Assembly: GCA_026874595.1 (NCBI GenBank)
Contig: CM049309.1
Span: 92,464,723-92,528,722 of the forward strand
Direction of reading: 5' to 3'
Length of the DNA stretch: 64,000 nucleotides
From: Sipunculus nudus
Lineage: Eukaryota; Annelida; Sipuncula; Golfingiida; Sipunculidae
Numbering within the stretch: position 1 is the stretch's first letter; every line of letters starts with the position of its first letter. Below the pieces are notes generated by a model that was given only the letters and a program-made list of their open reading frames with translations, did no database searches and was not told where the DNA came from. The translations under genes and the position numbers were made by a program. This document shows positions 48,994-61,064 of the stretch, piece by piece.

Positions 48994-49443
48994 CTGAATA
49001 AAAAATAGATGAACTCAAATTTACAAACCCATGAATCAGGGAGTAGTATATGTCTGAAACAGAACCAATCTTCACAACAATCAAATCATCAGAAAACAGA
49101 AATCAGCAAATAAAATTTAATTAAAATTATTCTGTCTGCTTCAGTTTATCTCCATTCATAGGGCCACAGCATAAAACACACTGCTCCTTAGACAATGTTT
49201 AAAATTATGGATTTAACAGATACTGTTTTTTTTCTGTTTTTTTTTTTTTTCTTTTTTTTTTCTAGAAAACATCCCAGATGGGACAAAAAAACAAACAATT
49301 TTCAATGTCTCTGGAAGGAAAAAACCATGCTTCAGTTCTGGAAAAACATTGATACCGTTATGGATATTAAGGTCTCCAGGAAGGAGCACACATGGCAATA
49401 TTACCTGAGACTCCCTGCTCATTCATGAAATATAACTGATCCA
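48994..49443. other. Unassigned intronic DNA with a T-rich tract
   Basis: Homopolymer-rich T tract at about 49218-49262. No exon recognised. Confidence 0.5.
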
Positions 49444-49792
49444 CACTAGATGTGGTCGGACAAAGGTCCTCGGAGGGCCCCGCGTTTCTGCTAGTGCTGG
49501 ACTAGTTTACTTATGGGTGAAAAATTAAGTAAAATTTGAAAAATATGACATACAGAAACAGGTTTTTATCCATATGCATGAGGGAAAATATCCTACTGGA
49601 TCAAATGATATTAGAGAAGATATGTCTGAAATGATGTGTGCAATAGAAAAATCACCAAATATAGTCTGTTAGCCATATTTGATTTTGAGCAGGTCTGTAA
49701 TTCGATAGGTCTGGAGCCCCCATAGGCACTAATGATCCCTGTGAAATTGGGAAAGCTGAAGTAGGTTGTTGTTGAGTTATCACGTGTGAAAG
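49444..49792 (+). mobile_element. Possible family G 5' end and first core unit
   Basis: CCACA-CTAGA-TGTGG hairpin around an ACTAGA start, then a core ending gtaggttgttgttgagttat. A second copy of this core is at 56406-56549. No 3' end seen, so the family status is tentative. Confidence 0.4.
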
Positions 49793-51423
49793 ACAAGGGA
49801 CCCATTGGTCACTGTGCTCAGCTGAAGTTGACCTTGAAGGTAAAAATCTAAAATAATATCAAATGGAGATAAAATGATAGAGGAAGAGGTAATATAGGCC
49901 ATGGTTGGTTTATATGATTGGTTTGTATTGATGAGCAAGAAATTATTGCAAATAATATTTTGTGACCTGACCATGTATTTCCTAATGTTGAAACTGAAGC
50001 TTGTGAGCAGTTTGTGAACAAATGATCAGGGGGGGATCAGGGTGGTGATATGAGAATAACTGAACACCTGTCACAGCAGGGGATCTCCTCCAGTAACTGT
50101 AACAAATCAGAAACCCTGGCATAGTGGACTTCCAGTGACCTGGAGTGGGACCCTGCATCTGGACCAAGCAAATGACTACAATAGAGCCTCAAGAAAATAT
50201 AAGCCTATTATTTAAGCATATCCACTTTTTCCATTAAAATAGTTTTTATCTGGTTAATTTTTTTTTATTTACAAGTTTTATAAATTTGTATTAAAAAAAC
50301 ACTGAAAATATAAATTAAAATATTAGAATTCTAAGTTGCAATCATTATATATCCAGAGTGTAGCTCATATTGGGTCATATTATGCATACACATATATTTT
50401 TATTATTTTTAAATCACAAATGTTTAAACTGAATTTAAAAGAAAATAATGCCACAACATGGCATCTACAATATTATCCCTTGAATCACTATTAAAAAGTT
50501 TTGCACACTGGAGTTTTCAGTACATGCTTAATCTTATTCACTGAAATAAAATAAAAGATTCAGTAAATTTGGTAAAATAAAAACATCTTTTCAAATAAAG
50601 TACACACACTGATGGTTGAATGAGGGACAAACAATATCATTATGCTAATTACCAACTAAGCTATAATTTATTACTGGAATTAATAGTCAATGTCACACCT
50701 GGTGAAGTTTTTACTCTTCTCAAGTATGGAATTACTTATCTGATGAACATCCACACTTTCATAGCAATACACCACTTTGTGGACACAATTAAATGTGCAC
50801 TTCAATCATTATAACCCTGGTGGTAAAGACAAAACCTAAAATGTAGCATTGCATAGCCAAGAATAAAATGAAATACAGAAAATCATAACATTCATCTAGT
50901 TAATGCACCATCTAGGGGGGGGGAGGGGGGGGGGGAGTGCAGGGCAGAGGGGAAGCCTGCTGGTAGTGGCCAAGCTGAGCCAAGGCAAGCTGCCTGGGGA
51001 GGGTTACATAATGCAAGTAAAAGCTGTACTACAAGGTGGGCTAGATGTAAACAACACTTGACATGGTGTATGAAAACTTGAATAAAAGCTACCCTTTTCA
51101 ATCAATTCCTTTGAAATTTCAGATTTTAAAAGATTAAATCCTTAGGTATATATGCAGTGAAAATTAAATCAACAGTGCTTACAGGGGAAAAACGTGCCAT
51201 TGCCAAAGTTGGACAAAATTTAAGGTATTGATTTTTTATTTATGCTAATAACTTGAAAAAATTGCAAAATTCAGATCTAATTTTGGGTAAACAATTGAAT
51301 CTTGATTAAATAAAGTTATAATCCTGAAAAAAAGTCTCCAGCTTCAGCAATTCTCATCTTAGGTGAGTAAATATATTTCTTGATTTTTTAAAAAGTGCAT
51401 GATGTTTGGGCCCATAACTTAAA

Positions 51424-54400
51424 ACAAGTGACCCAGGGGTCATGATGCTCAGCTGACCAGGAAGACATTGACAAAAGTAATTTTATCATCTGAATGTCAA
51501 ATTTGAATGAAATACTTTTTCCAAACTTGACTTTTTGTATAAAATCATCCAATATTCATTGGGCTACTATGGAGCTCTGTAGCATGAAGGATATGGGTAA
51601 CCGACACCTATTTTCAAGGTTTACAAGATGACTTTTCAGGGGTCTCCCAGCATGTCAAAAAATAAAATTCTAGGTCCAGTTATTATGATTTGTGCCCTGT
51701 TAACAGATGACCAAATGTTTATTCTGGGGGGTATTTCAAAGCCGCATAGGATGAAGGATATGGGTAACAAAGATGTAATTTCAGGTGCACAAGGAGATTT
51801 TTCAGGGGCCTCCCAGCATATCAAGAAAGGAGATTCTAGGTCAAGTCATTATAATTTGTGCTCTGTTAACAGTTGACCAAATCTTTATTCTGGGGAGTAC
51901 TTCGGAGCCCCTTAGCATGAAGGATATGGGTAACAGAGACCTAATTTCAGATTTCCAAAGAGACTTTCCAAAGGCCTCCCTGCATGTCAAGAAAGAAGAT
52001 TCTAGGTCCAGTCATTATGATTTGTGCCCTGTTAATATATGACCAAATCTTTATTCTGGGGGGTACTTCAGAGCCCCATAGCTCACAGAATATGGGTAAC
52101 AGGGACCTTATTTCATGTTGGACCTTTTATGGGCTTCCCTGCACTGAGGACAGAAGATTCTAGGTCCAGTCATTATGATTTGTGCCCTGTTAATATATGA
52201 CCAAATCTTTATTCTGGGGGGTACTTCAGAGCCCCATAGCTCACAGAATATGGGTAACAGGGACCTTGTTTCCATGTAGACCTTTTCTGGGCTTCCCTGC
52301 ACTGAGGACAGAAGATTCTAGGTCCAGTTATTATGATTTGTGCCCTGTTTACAGATGACCAAATGTTTAAAGATCACAAAAGTAGAGAAAAACAAGGGAC
52401 CTATGGGTCACGACACTCAGCTGTTATATATGATAAACAAATATTATTTAGAAATGAGGCACATGCTGGTTTTGTGTGGTAATAAATATAAGCTGTATTA
52501 TGAGTTGTTGTTGTTTAGCTTATGTATGATTTTGATAGTACCTTTGGAGACAGGGAAGAGGATTGATTTCATTTATTTTATTAACAAATGGAGTACTACT
52601 GTCACACAGATTTTGACTTGGCCATAAAACTTATAAGCAGAACATATAATATAAGAGTTTAACTATTTATTAAAAAAATTACAAATATTGTCCCAAATAT
52701 AATTTTTATTAAAAATAATAAGAGAATCATATGATTTTTTAAAATGAAATATAACTGATATGATTATTAAAATAATATTAAAGAATATATTCATGAATGC
52801 ATTCATGAATACATTTTGAAAGTATTTGCACGAGTATTCATATACTTTCATTTTTACCTGAATTCCCATTCTTTATGCAAGAAATTTTATAATGGAGTAC
52901 ATAATCATATTCGTATTTAAATACAATTACAAAGTATTTGCACCATGTCTAGTATTTATTCAGTTTTCACCAAACAAAGATGTTGAGAATCCAGAATATA
53001 CAAAATTCACACATTTAAATAATGATCATAAGTACCTGGTTTTATGGCCTTTATTTATATTAAAAAATAACTGTAAAAAATTCATTTTGGACTAATTTCA
53101 CATCAATGTACACACTAGACACAGTAGGAATCTGGATTAATATTATCAACTGCATCTTTGTCTATCATTAATTTCCTTCATATAATCCCTAATGATTAGT
53201 AATGAATAATATGATTTAGGAGACATCTAACTGTATGCCGAATTTAAGGAACTTAGAGCTGAAGATGGGGAGCTGAGCTCTTGCAAACTGCATAACACTA
53301 GCTTGATGTAAACAATATGTTACATGGTGCTTAAAACTTGATTAAAATCTACAGTTTTTGATCAACTGGTTTCAAATTTTTGGTGTTAACAGTTGAAATG
53401 CTAACAAAAACATGCTGTGAAAATTAAATCCACAGCAGTTACAGCAAAAAAACGTGCCATGGTCAAAGTTGGGCAAAATTTAAGGTACCAATTTTTTATT
53501 TTTGCTAATATTTTAAAAAATTTAAAAGATTTTGATCTTATTTTGGGTATACAACTTAATTTTGATTAATAAAAGTAATATTACTGGAAAAAAGTGCTTA
53601 GCTTTACACGTTTTTTGTTAAGTGATAAAATTTCTTTCCTGATTATTTACAAAATGCATTATGTTTGGGCCCATAACTTTTTTAAATTATATAATACAGA
53701 CCTAATTTCTGGCATGTACATAGGAATTATATAGAGGATTATTTATAGGAAATATGAGGAAAAACAGATGAGTGGTTTTGATATTAGGCAGTCCTGAAGT
53801 GTGAAAATAGGTTTTTAATAAAAAATTGAGGCTTTTCCTTAATTTCTCAAAGGAATGAAGTCGCAAAGACCCAGTTTTGGGCTTGGTAGGAGATCTTGTG
53901 GACATCTAACATTATGCTGAATTTTGGATTCCTAGGTCTTACGGTTTCAAAATGTGCCACATCTACGGACGGACGGACGGACGGACAGACGGACGGACGA
54001 CGGACAATGGACCACGACTATAGCTCAGATGACTTATAGTCAGCTGAGCTAAAAATTGTAAAAAATAAAAAAAATATGGGTGGCGCCACCAATCTCCAGA
54101 AATTGATGAAACACTCCATGATCAATATCCATGCAAAGAATCATGGTGATTAATGCATTAGTTGTTCAGATACTTGAGCTTTTGTATTAAATTTTGCATT
54201 ATTCTAGGGGGTACTTCAGAACCCCATAGCTCGAAGAATATAGGTCACAGTGACCTAATTTCAGGTTTACAAGGAGAATTTACATAGACCTCCCAGGATG
54301 TCAAGTAAGAAGATTCCAGGTCTAGCGGTTACGATTTGTGCCCTGTTCACAGACAGACGCCTGGATGGCCGGACGGACGACAGACAAAAGGTGATCCCTA

Positions 54401-55129
54401 TAGCTCAGTTGACTTTCAGTCAGCTGAGCTAAAAATTGAAAAAATACAGGTGGCGCCACCAGAATGCAGAAACTGATGAAACATTTCATGATCAATATCC
54501 ATGCAAAGAATCATGGTGATCAATATAATAATTGTTCAGATTCTTGAGCTTTTGTATCAAATTTTCCATTATTCTGGGGGGTACTTCGGAGCCCCATAGC
54601 TCAGAGGTTATGGGTAACAGGGACCTAATTTCAAGTTTTTAAGGAGACATTTCATAGGCCTCTCAGCATGTCAAGAGAGAAGATTCTAGGTCCAGTTGTT
54701 ACGATTTGTGCCATGTTAACAGATGACCGCATCTTATGAGGTCTCAAAAACAGAGAAAAATATTGGTAAAAATCGAAAAAATACAGGTGGCGCCACCAGT
54801 CTGCAGAAACTGATGAAACACTCCATGATCAATATTCATGCAAAAAATCATGATGATCAATGCATTAGTTGTTCAGATACTTGAGCTTTTGTATCAAATT
54901 TTCCATTATTCTGGGGGGTACTTCGGAACCCCATAGCTCGAAGAATATAGGTCACAGTGACCTAATTTCAGGTTTACAAGGAGAATTTCCATAGACCTCC
55001 CAGGATGTCAAGTAAAAGATTCCAGTTCTAGCGGTTACGATTTGTGCCCTGTTAACGGACAGACGCCCGGACGGCCGACGGACAAAAGGTGATCCCTATA
55101 GCTCAGATGACTTACAGTCAGCTGAGCTA
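51424..55129 (+). mobile_element. Family A element, subtype A3, with two 3' ends
   Basis: Starts ACAAGTGACCCAGGGGTCATG. Core units of about 160 bp (51540-52380) and longer units (54075-55100). A complete 3' hairpin occurs at 54431 and another at 55129. The outer flank matches the empty site at 13327. Confidence 0.78.
52392..54051 (+). mobile_element. Family A element, subtype A1, internally deleted
   Basis: Follows A1 to gatttagg near 53217, then jumps to the tail unit (agacatctaactg); 1660 bp instead of 2.6 kb. Hairpin ends 54051. Confidence 0.87.
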
Positions 55130-56405
55130 AAAATTACCCAATACTGACATCATTTCTGGCATGTGCATAGCGAATGTATAAAAACAAATATGTATATTAT
55201 ATATGATCAAAGTCAGATCAGTGGTTTTGATATTAGGCAGTCTTAAAGTGTAACAATGGGTTTTGAATGGAAAAATGAAGTTTTTCATTGATATCTCGAA
55301 GGAATTAAGTCCTACTGACCAAATTCTTGGCATGACAGGGGATTTTGGAGACATCTAGCTGTATGCCAAATTTAAGGAACTTAGAGCTGAAGCTCGGGAG
55401 CTGAGCTCTAGCAAACTGCATAACACTAGCTTGATGTAAACAATATGTGACATGGTGCTTGAAAACTTGAATAAAATCTACAGTTTTTGATCAACTGGTT
55501 TCAAATTTTTGGTGTTAACAGTTGAAATGCTGTCAAAAACATGCTTTGAAGTTAAATCCACAGCAGTTACAGGAAAAAAAAAGTGCCATGGTCAAAGTTT
55601 GGCAAAATATAAGGTACCAATTTTTTATTTTTGCTAATATTTTAAAAAATTTAAAAGATTTTGTTCTAATTTGGGTATACAATTTAATTTTTGATTAATA
55701 AAAATAATATTACTGGAAAAAATTGCTTAGCTTTAACAAGTTTTGTGTTAAGTGATCAAATTTCTTTCGTGATTATTTACAAAATGCATTATGTTTGGGC
55801 CCATTACTTTTTTAAATTATATAATACAGACATAATTTCTGGCAATTACATAGGAACTATATAGAGGATTATTCATGGTTAATATGGGGAAAAAAAGATG
55901 AGTAGTTTTGATATTAAGCAGTCCTGAAGTGTGAAAATAGGTTTTTAATAAAAAATTGAGGTTTTTCCTTAATTTCTCAAAGGAACAAAGTCGCAAAGAC
56001 CCAGTTTTCCGCTTGGTAGGAGACATCTTACATCTAACATTATGCCAAATTTTGGATTCCTAGGTCTTAAGGTTTCAAAATGTGCCACATCTACGGACGG
56101 ACGGACAGAGGGATGGTAAATATTAAGAAAAGCAGATAAGTAGTTTTGATATTAGGCAGTCCTGAAGTGTGATAATAGGTTCTTAATGGAAATTTGAGGT
56201 TTTTCCTAAATATCTCAAAGGAATGAAGTCATATTGACCCAATTTTCGGTATGGTAGGAGATTTTTGGGATATCTAATAGCATGCAGAATTTTGGATTCA
56301 TAGGTCTAACGGTTTCAAAACGTGCCAGTCAAACAGATGGACAGACGGACGGACTACGGACAATGGACCACAACTATAGCTCAGATGACTTAGTCAGCTG
56401 AGTTA

Positions 56406-56549
56406 AAAATCAGCGATCAGGCTGTGGCGGCCATACTGGAATTGCAATAGGTCTGTTATTCAATAGGTTTTGAGCCCTCATATGTACCAACCATCCTTGT
56501 AAATCTGGGAAAGCTGCAGTAGGTTGTTGTTGAGTTATCGTGTGAAAAA
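56406..56549 (+). repeat. Second family G core unit
   Basis: Parallels 49660-49792 (gcaataggtctgt, gggaaagctgcagtaggttg), and an A element follows it at the same point. Confidence 0.6.
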
Positions 56550-57470
56550 ACAAGTGACCCATGGGTCATGACGCTCAGCTGACTGGGAAGAGATTTGCAA
56601 AAGGAAATTTTATCATCTGAATGGAAGTATATACCTATTCAACTGAAGCATCAAACAGACTAACCAACAGGCTGAGATTGTGTCTATATTAATATATCTA
56701 AAAAATAGAAAAAAATGCGTAATTACAGGTGGCTCAACCAGTCTGCAGAAACTAATAAAAAGACTTAATGGTCAATATCCATGCAAAGAAGAACGGTGGT
56801 CTCTGGATTAGTTGTTCAGATACTTCAGCTTTTGTATCAAATTTTTCCATTATTCTCAGGGATACTTTGGAGTCCTGTAGCTTGGAGGATATGGGTAACA
56901 GAGACCTAATTTCAGGTTTCCACAGACACTTTTCATGGGCCTCCTTGCATGACAAGAATGAAGATTCTAGGTCCAGTTGTTACAATTTGTACCAATATGT
57001 ATGCCAAAAATCATAAGCATCAGTGTTGTAGTTATTGAGATACTGGAGTTTTTGTATCAAATTTTTCACTATTCTGGGGGTACTTGGGGCCCCATAGCTC
57101 AAAGGATATGGGTAACAGAGACCTAATTTCTGGTTTCCATGGAGACTTTTCATAGGCCTTTTAGAATGTCAAGAATGAAGATTCTAGGTCCAGTCTTTAC
57201 GATTTGTGCCCTGTTAACAGATGTCCACATTTTTAAAGGTCTCAAAAATAGAGAAAAAAATTCGTAAAAATCGGAAAAAATAGAGGTGGCGCACCCAGAC
57301 TGCAGAAACTGATGAAACACTCCATGATCAATATCCATGCAAACAATTCTTGTGATCTCTGGTAGTATATACCCATTCAACTGAAGCATCAAACAGATTA
57401 ACCAACAGGCCAAGATTTAGTCTGTATTTATATATCTCAAAAATAGAGAAAAAATGTGTAATCTTTAAAA

Positions 57471-59195
57471 ACTAGAATACAGGTAGCCGACAAGTGACTA
57501 CGTGTATCCGCCATAATCAGAGTGGAAAGGGTGAAGTGAGGCATGGTTTGAGTGGCAAGGGGAAAAAGAGTGAGGTATGTTGCATATTAGCATGGATGTC
57601 TGCAGCCTAAATGTGTATGTAGGTTGTGTCACCTACCACAAATTCAGAAAGCTGTCCAAGTTGTATACATATGCAAATTTTAGGCAGAAAGGTCAAACCA
57701 CTACATGTATATGAGTGATTTTAGCCCACGGCAGACAAACAGACAGACGCTATGCAAAAATGGTTGCAGGTGGCCCCTCCATTTTTGTGTATGATAAAGA
57801 CCTATGTGAGATCTAAACACATGCACAATTTTTTGCCCAATCAGTCGAATGGTTCCTGAGATATGAGCTTGGATGTGTGCAGCGTTAACTAGAATGTAGT
57901 GGCGCCACCTGTCATAAAATCAAGAAAGCTGTCCAGGATGTATAAACCTGCAAAATTTTAGGCAGTTATGTCAAACCACTACAGAGAAATGACTGGTTTT
58001 AACCGAAGGCAGATGAACAGATGGACACTGAGCAAACATGGTTACAGGTGGCGCCACCATTTTTTGTGCATGTTATAAAGCTCTCCAAGGGCTACATTTG
58101 TATAAATTTTATTTCCTGATCGGTCAAACAGTTCCAGAGATATGAGCTTGGATGTCATCAGCGTGAACGTGAATGTAGGTGGCGCCACCTGTCAAAAAAT
58201 CAAGAAAGCTATCCTGGATGTATACACATACCGAATTTCAGGTGAATTAGTATATTAACTGCAGAGATATGTGATTTTAACCCAAGGCAGATGAACAGAT
58301 GGACACTGAGCAAACATGGTTACAGGTGGCGCCACCATTTTTTGTGTATGTTATAGAGCTTTCCAAGGGCTACATTTGTATAAATTTTGTTTCCTGATCG
58401 GTCAAACGGTTCCCGAGATATGAGCTTGGTTGTAATCAGCGTGAACATAAATGTAGGTGGTGCCACCTGTCATAAAATCAAGAAAGCTATCCAGGATGTA
58501 TACGCATGACAAATTTCAGATGAATTAGTCAATTCACTGCAGAGATATAAGTGATTTTAACCCAAGGCAGATGAACAGATGGACACTGAGCAAAAATGGT
58601 TACAGGTGGCGCCACCATTTTTTGTATATGTTATAGAGCTTTCCAAGGGCTACATTTGTATAAATTTTGTTTCCTGATCGGTCAAACGGTTCCCGAGATA
58701 TGAGCTTGGTTGTAATCAGCGTGAACATAAATGTAGGTGGTGCCACCTGTCATAAAATCAAGAAAGCTATCCAGGATGTATACGCATGACAAATTTCAGA
58801 TGAATTAGTCAATTCACTGCAGAGATATAAGTGATTTTAACCCAAGGCAGATGAACAGATGGACACTGAGCAAAAATGGTTACAGGTGGCGCCACCATTT
58901 TTTGTATATGTTATAGAGCTTTCCAAGGGCTACATTTGTATAAATTTTATTTCCTGATCGGTCAAACGGTTCCCGAGACATGAGGGTTTATGTGTGGAAA
59001 CAGACGCACAAATGGACGCTGGATAGAGAGGAAAGGTCAGAGGTCAAAGTAAATTGGTTAGGCACCAGATAATTGGTGAAAGTTTCAGAAAAATTGGTCC
59101 ATTAGTCTCAGAGGAGCTCTCTGGAAATGTACCTGGCGGCGGCGGAGGAACCCGGTCAAAAACATAGTATCCGCAAAACTTCGTTTGGCGGATAC
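57471..59195 (+). mobile_element. Family B element, complete (B5), 1.7 kb
   Basis: ACTAGAATACAGG start, TAGCCG/CGAC remnant hairpin, GTATCCGCC; 3' hairpin 59167-59195. Longer than B2/B3 through extra core units. Confidence 0.86.
58381..58940 (+). repeat. Exact tandem duplication of a 280-bp B core unit
   Basis: 58381-58660 and 58661-58940 read as identical except at the very end. Each has one GGTGGTGCCACC and one GGTGGCGCCACC. Confidence 0.9.
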
Positions 59196-59495
59196 AAAAA
59201 TACAGGTTGCTCCACCAGTCTGCAGAAACTAATAAAAACACTTAATGGTCAATATCCATGCAAAGAATCATGGTGATATCTGCATTAGTTGTTCAGATAC
59301 TTCAGCTTTTGTATCAAATTGTCCATTATTCTGAGGAATACTTTGGGGTCCTATAGCTTGAAGGATATGGGTAACAGAGACCTAATTTCAAGTTTCCACA
59401 GGCACTTTTCATAGGCCTCCTTGCATGACAAGAATGAAGATTCTAGGTCTAGTTGTTGAGATTTGTACCCTGTTGACAGATAATTACATCTTTAA

Positions 59496-61020
59496 CCCTT
59501 TACTGTTTGTATTTGGTTGTGACAAAACACCCCCCTTACTGTTCAGATTAATTCTAGGTTTCTCACACTTTCAATTTTGACACACTGTACATTAATGTTA
59601 TGATTGATAATGTGATCAATTTTTGGTGGATCCTTATGAAATTTTTAACACATATTACAGAGATACCAAGCAAGTGGTTAATGACTTAACCAATCATAAA
59701 TTTCACATATATCTATTAGTAGAACCAGGTAAGTTAGGTAAATTCAGGTAATTTTATTGTCTTTATTGTTTTAGCATATTTGTACATGAATGTCTATAGT
59801 ATATCCGAGTGAAGACATTGTAGAATTTAGGAACAATAAGGGAATTATCATCTGCCGGTAACTGGTGTATTGTCATGGAAGATCTAGGTAAAACAGGTTA
59901 ATGAAATATCATTAAGGTTATTTAATTTATTATAGGTTGGGAGTTCTGAAATAAATTAGACAAAACAATATATGATTTGTTCTAAGAAATTTATAAACAA
60001 AAAATAAACTTGTATATTTGACATGAAATATCATGTTGATTTAAATAAGGGTAAATTGCAATTGCCTACCTGTTCAGGTATGAAGAACTAATTAAGACCA
60101 GGTGAACTTCAAAGAAAGGTGATAAAAAATGTAAACTGACAGATTTATCCATCAAATATGTATAAAACCCTATGAAAGTAGCCAGAAGTCAACTAGAATG
60201 GTTAAATCTAACATTTATATATGTATTTCAACCTTTGTAATGTTAACTTTGACCGTTTTGGTACTCCCGGTAAAGCGTGTATTTCCCGTTTTGTCGCCCG
60301 GTGACAGTTCTTTTCGGGGAATCCCAGTGGAATTGCATGATGGTTAACAATGTCAAAACGATGTCAGACGTCTTTTTTTATCTAAAGACATAATAAACAT
60401 TCTCGAATTTCAGTCAGTAAACTTTATTGAACATCTTTTCAAATTTATTTTGTTCAAAACATATTCTGAGATTTGTCAAAGCACGAGGTCTATCGAGCGG
60501 CAAGTCCGACGGCCGCCATCTTGAAAATTTGTGACATCGCTCGACCTTCATAACAGGCATCATAAACACAGAAAATGGCTTTAGGAATGAGAAATATTCA
60601 CATTTTAAGTACAAAATGATAATAATTTAGATAGATACCGATCTTTTGTGGAAGTTTTATTTGAGTTATTGTCATAACAACCCAGCACGGTCAGTTGAAA
60701 CATTGCGCTTGTTGGCGACCCTTGTGTCACTTGCCGACTCATTTCAACCAATCGGCTTGCCAACAGAGTCCTAATTAGAATTTAAATAATATTCACGAGA
60801 AATTCCCATGTAAATAAATAAAAAATTATCAACTTTACGGTAGGGGTGTCCCTGAACAATATGGAAATGTGTTCAATGGCGTGGCATAGATATTTAACGC
60901 AAATAATTAGCAGGGAAAAATGCATTAGGACGGTGAGTCCATCGTGCGTTATCGTGGCTTATGAATACAGCGTATTAGTTTTGTGACGGGCGTCCAGGGG
61001 GCGTCCCAAACAGCAATTGG
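59496..61020 (+). mobile_element. Family F: piggyBac-like TTAA element, intact (F2), 1525 bp
   Basis: TTAA at 59492-59495 and 61021-61024. 5' CCCTTTACTGTTTG; 3' CAAACAGCAATTGG; the inverted repeats match at 11 of 14 positions. Uninterrupted host form: catctttaaaggtctc at 37441. No transposase frame. Confidence 0.88.
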
Positions 61021-61064
61021 TTAAAGGTCTCAAAAATAGAGAAAAAAATTCGTGAAAATTTGAA

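Larger units (their letters stand above)
49793..56405 (+). mobile_element. Family A element, subtype A2, with nested A3 and A1
   Basis: Starts ACAAGGGACCCATTGGTCAC; ends with CAGCTGAGTTA at 56405 after a degraded (ACGG)n. Own sequence 49793-51423 and 55130-56405, including duplicated tail units. A3 interrupts at cataactta|aa...tacc. Confidence 0.8.

Noticed and set aside
49195..49428. 77-codon plus frame with a poly-Phe stretch
   Set aside because: Product of the poly-T tract; nothing downstream resembles a domain.
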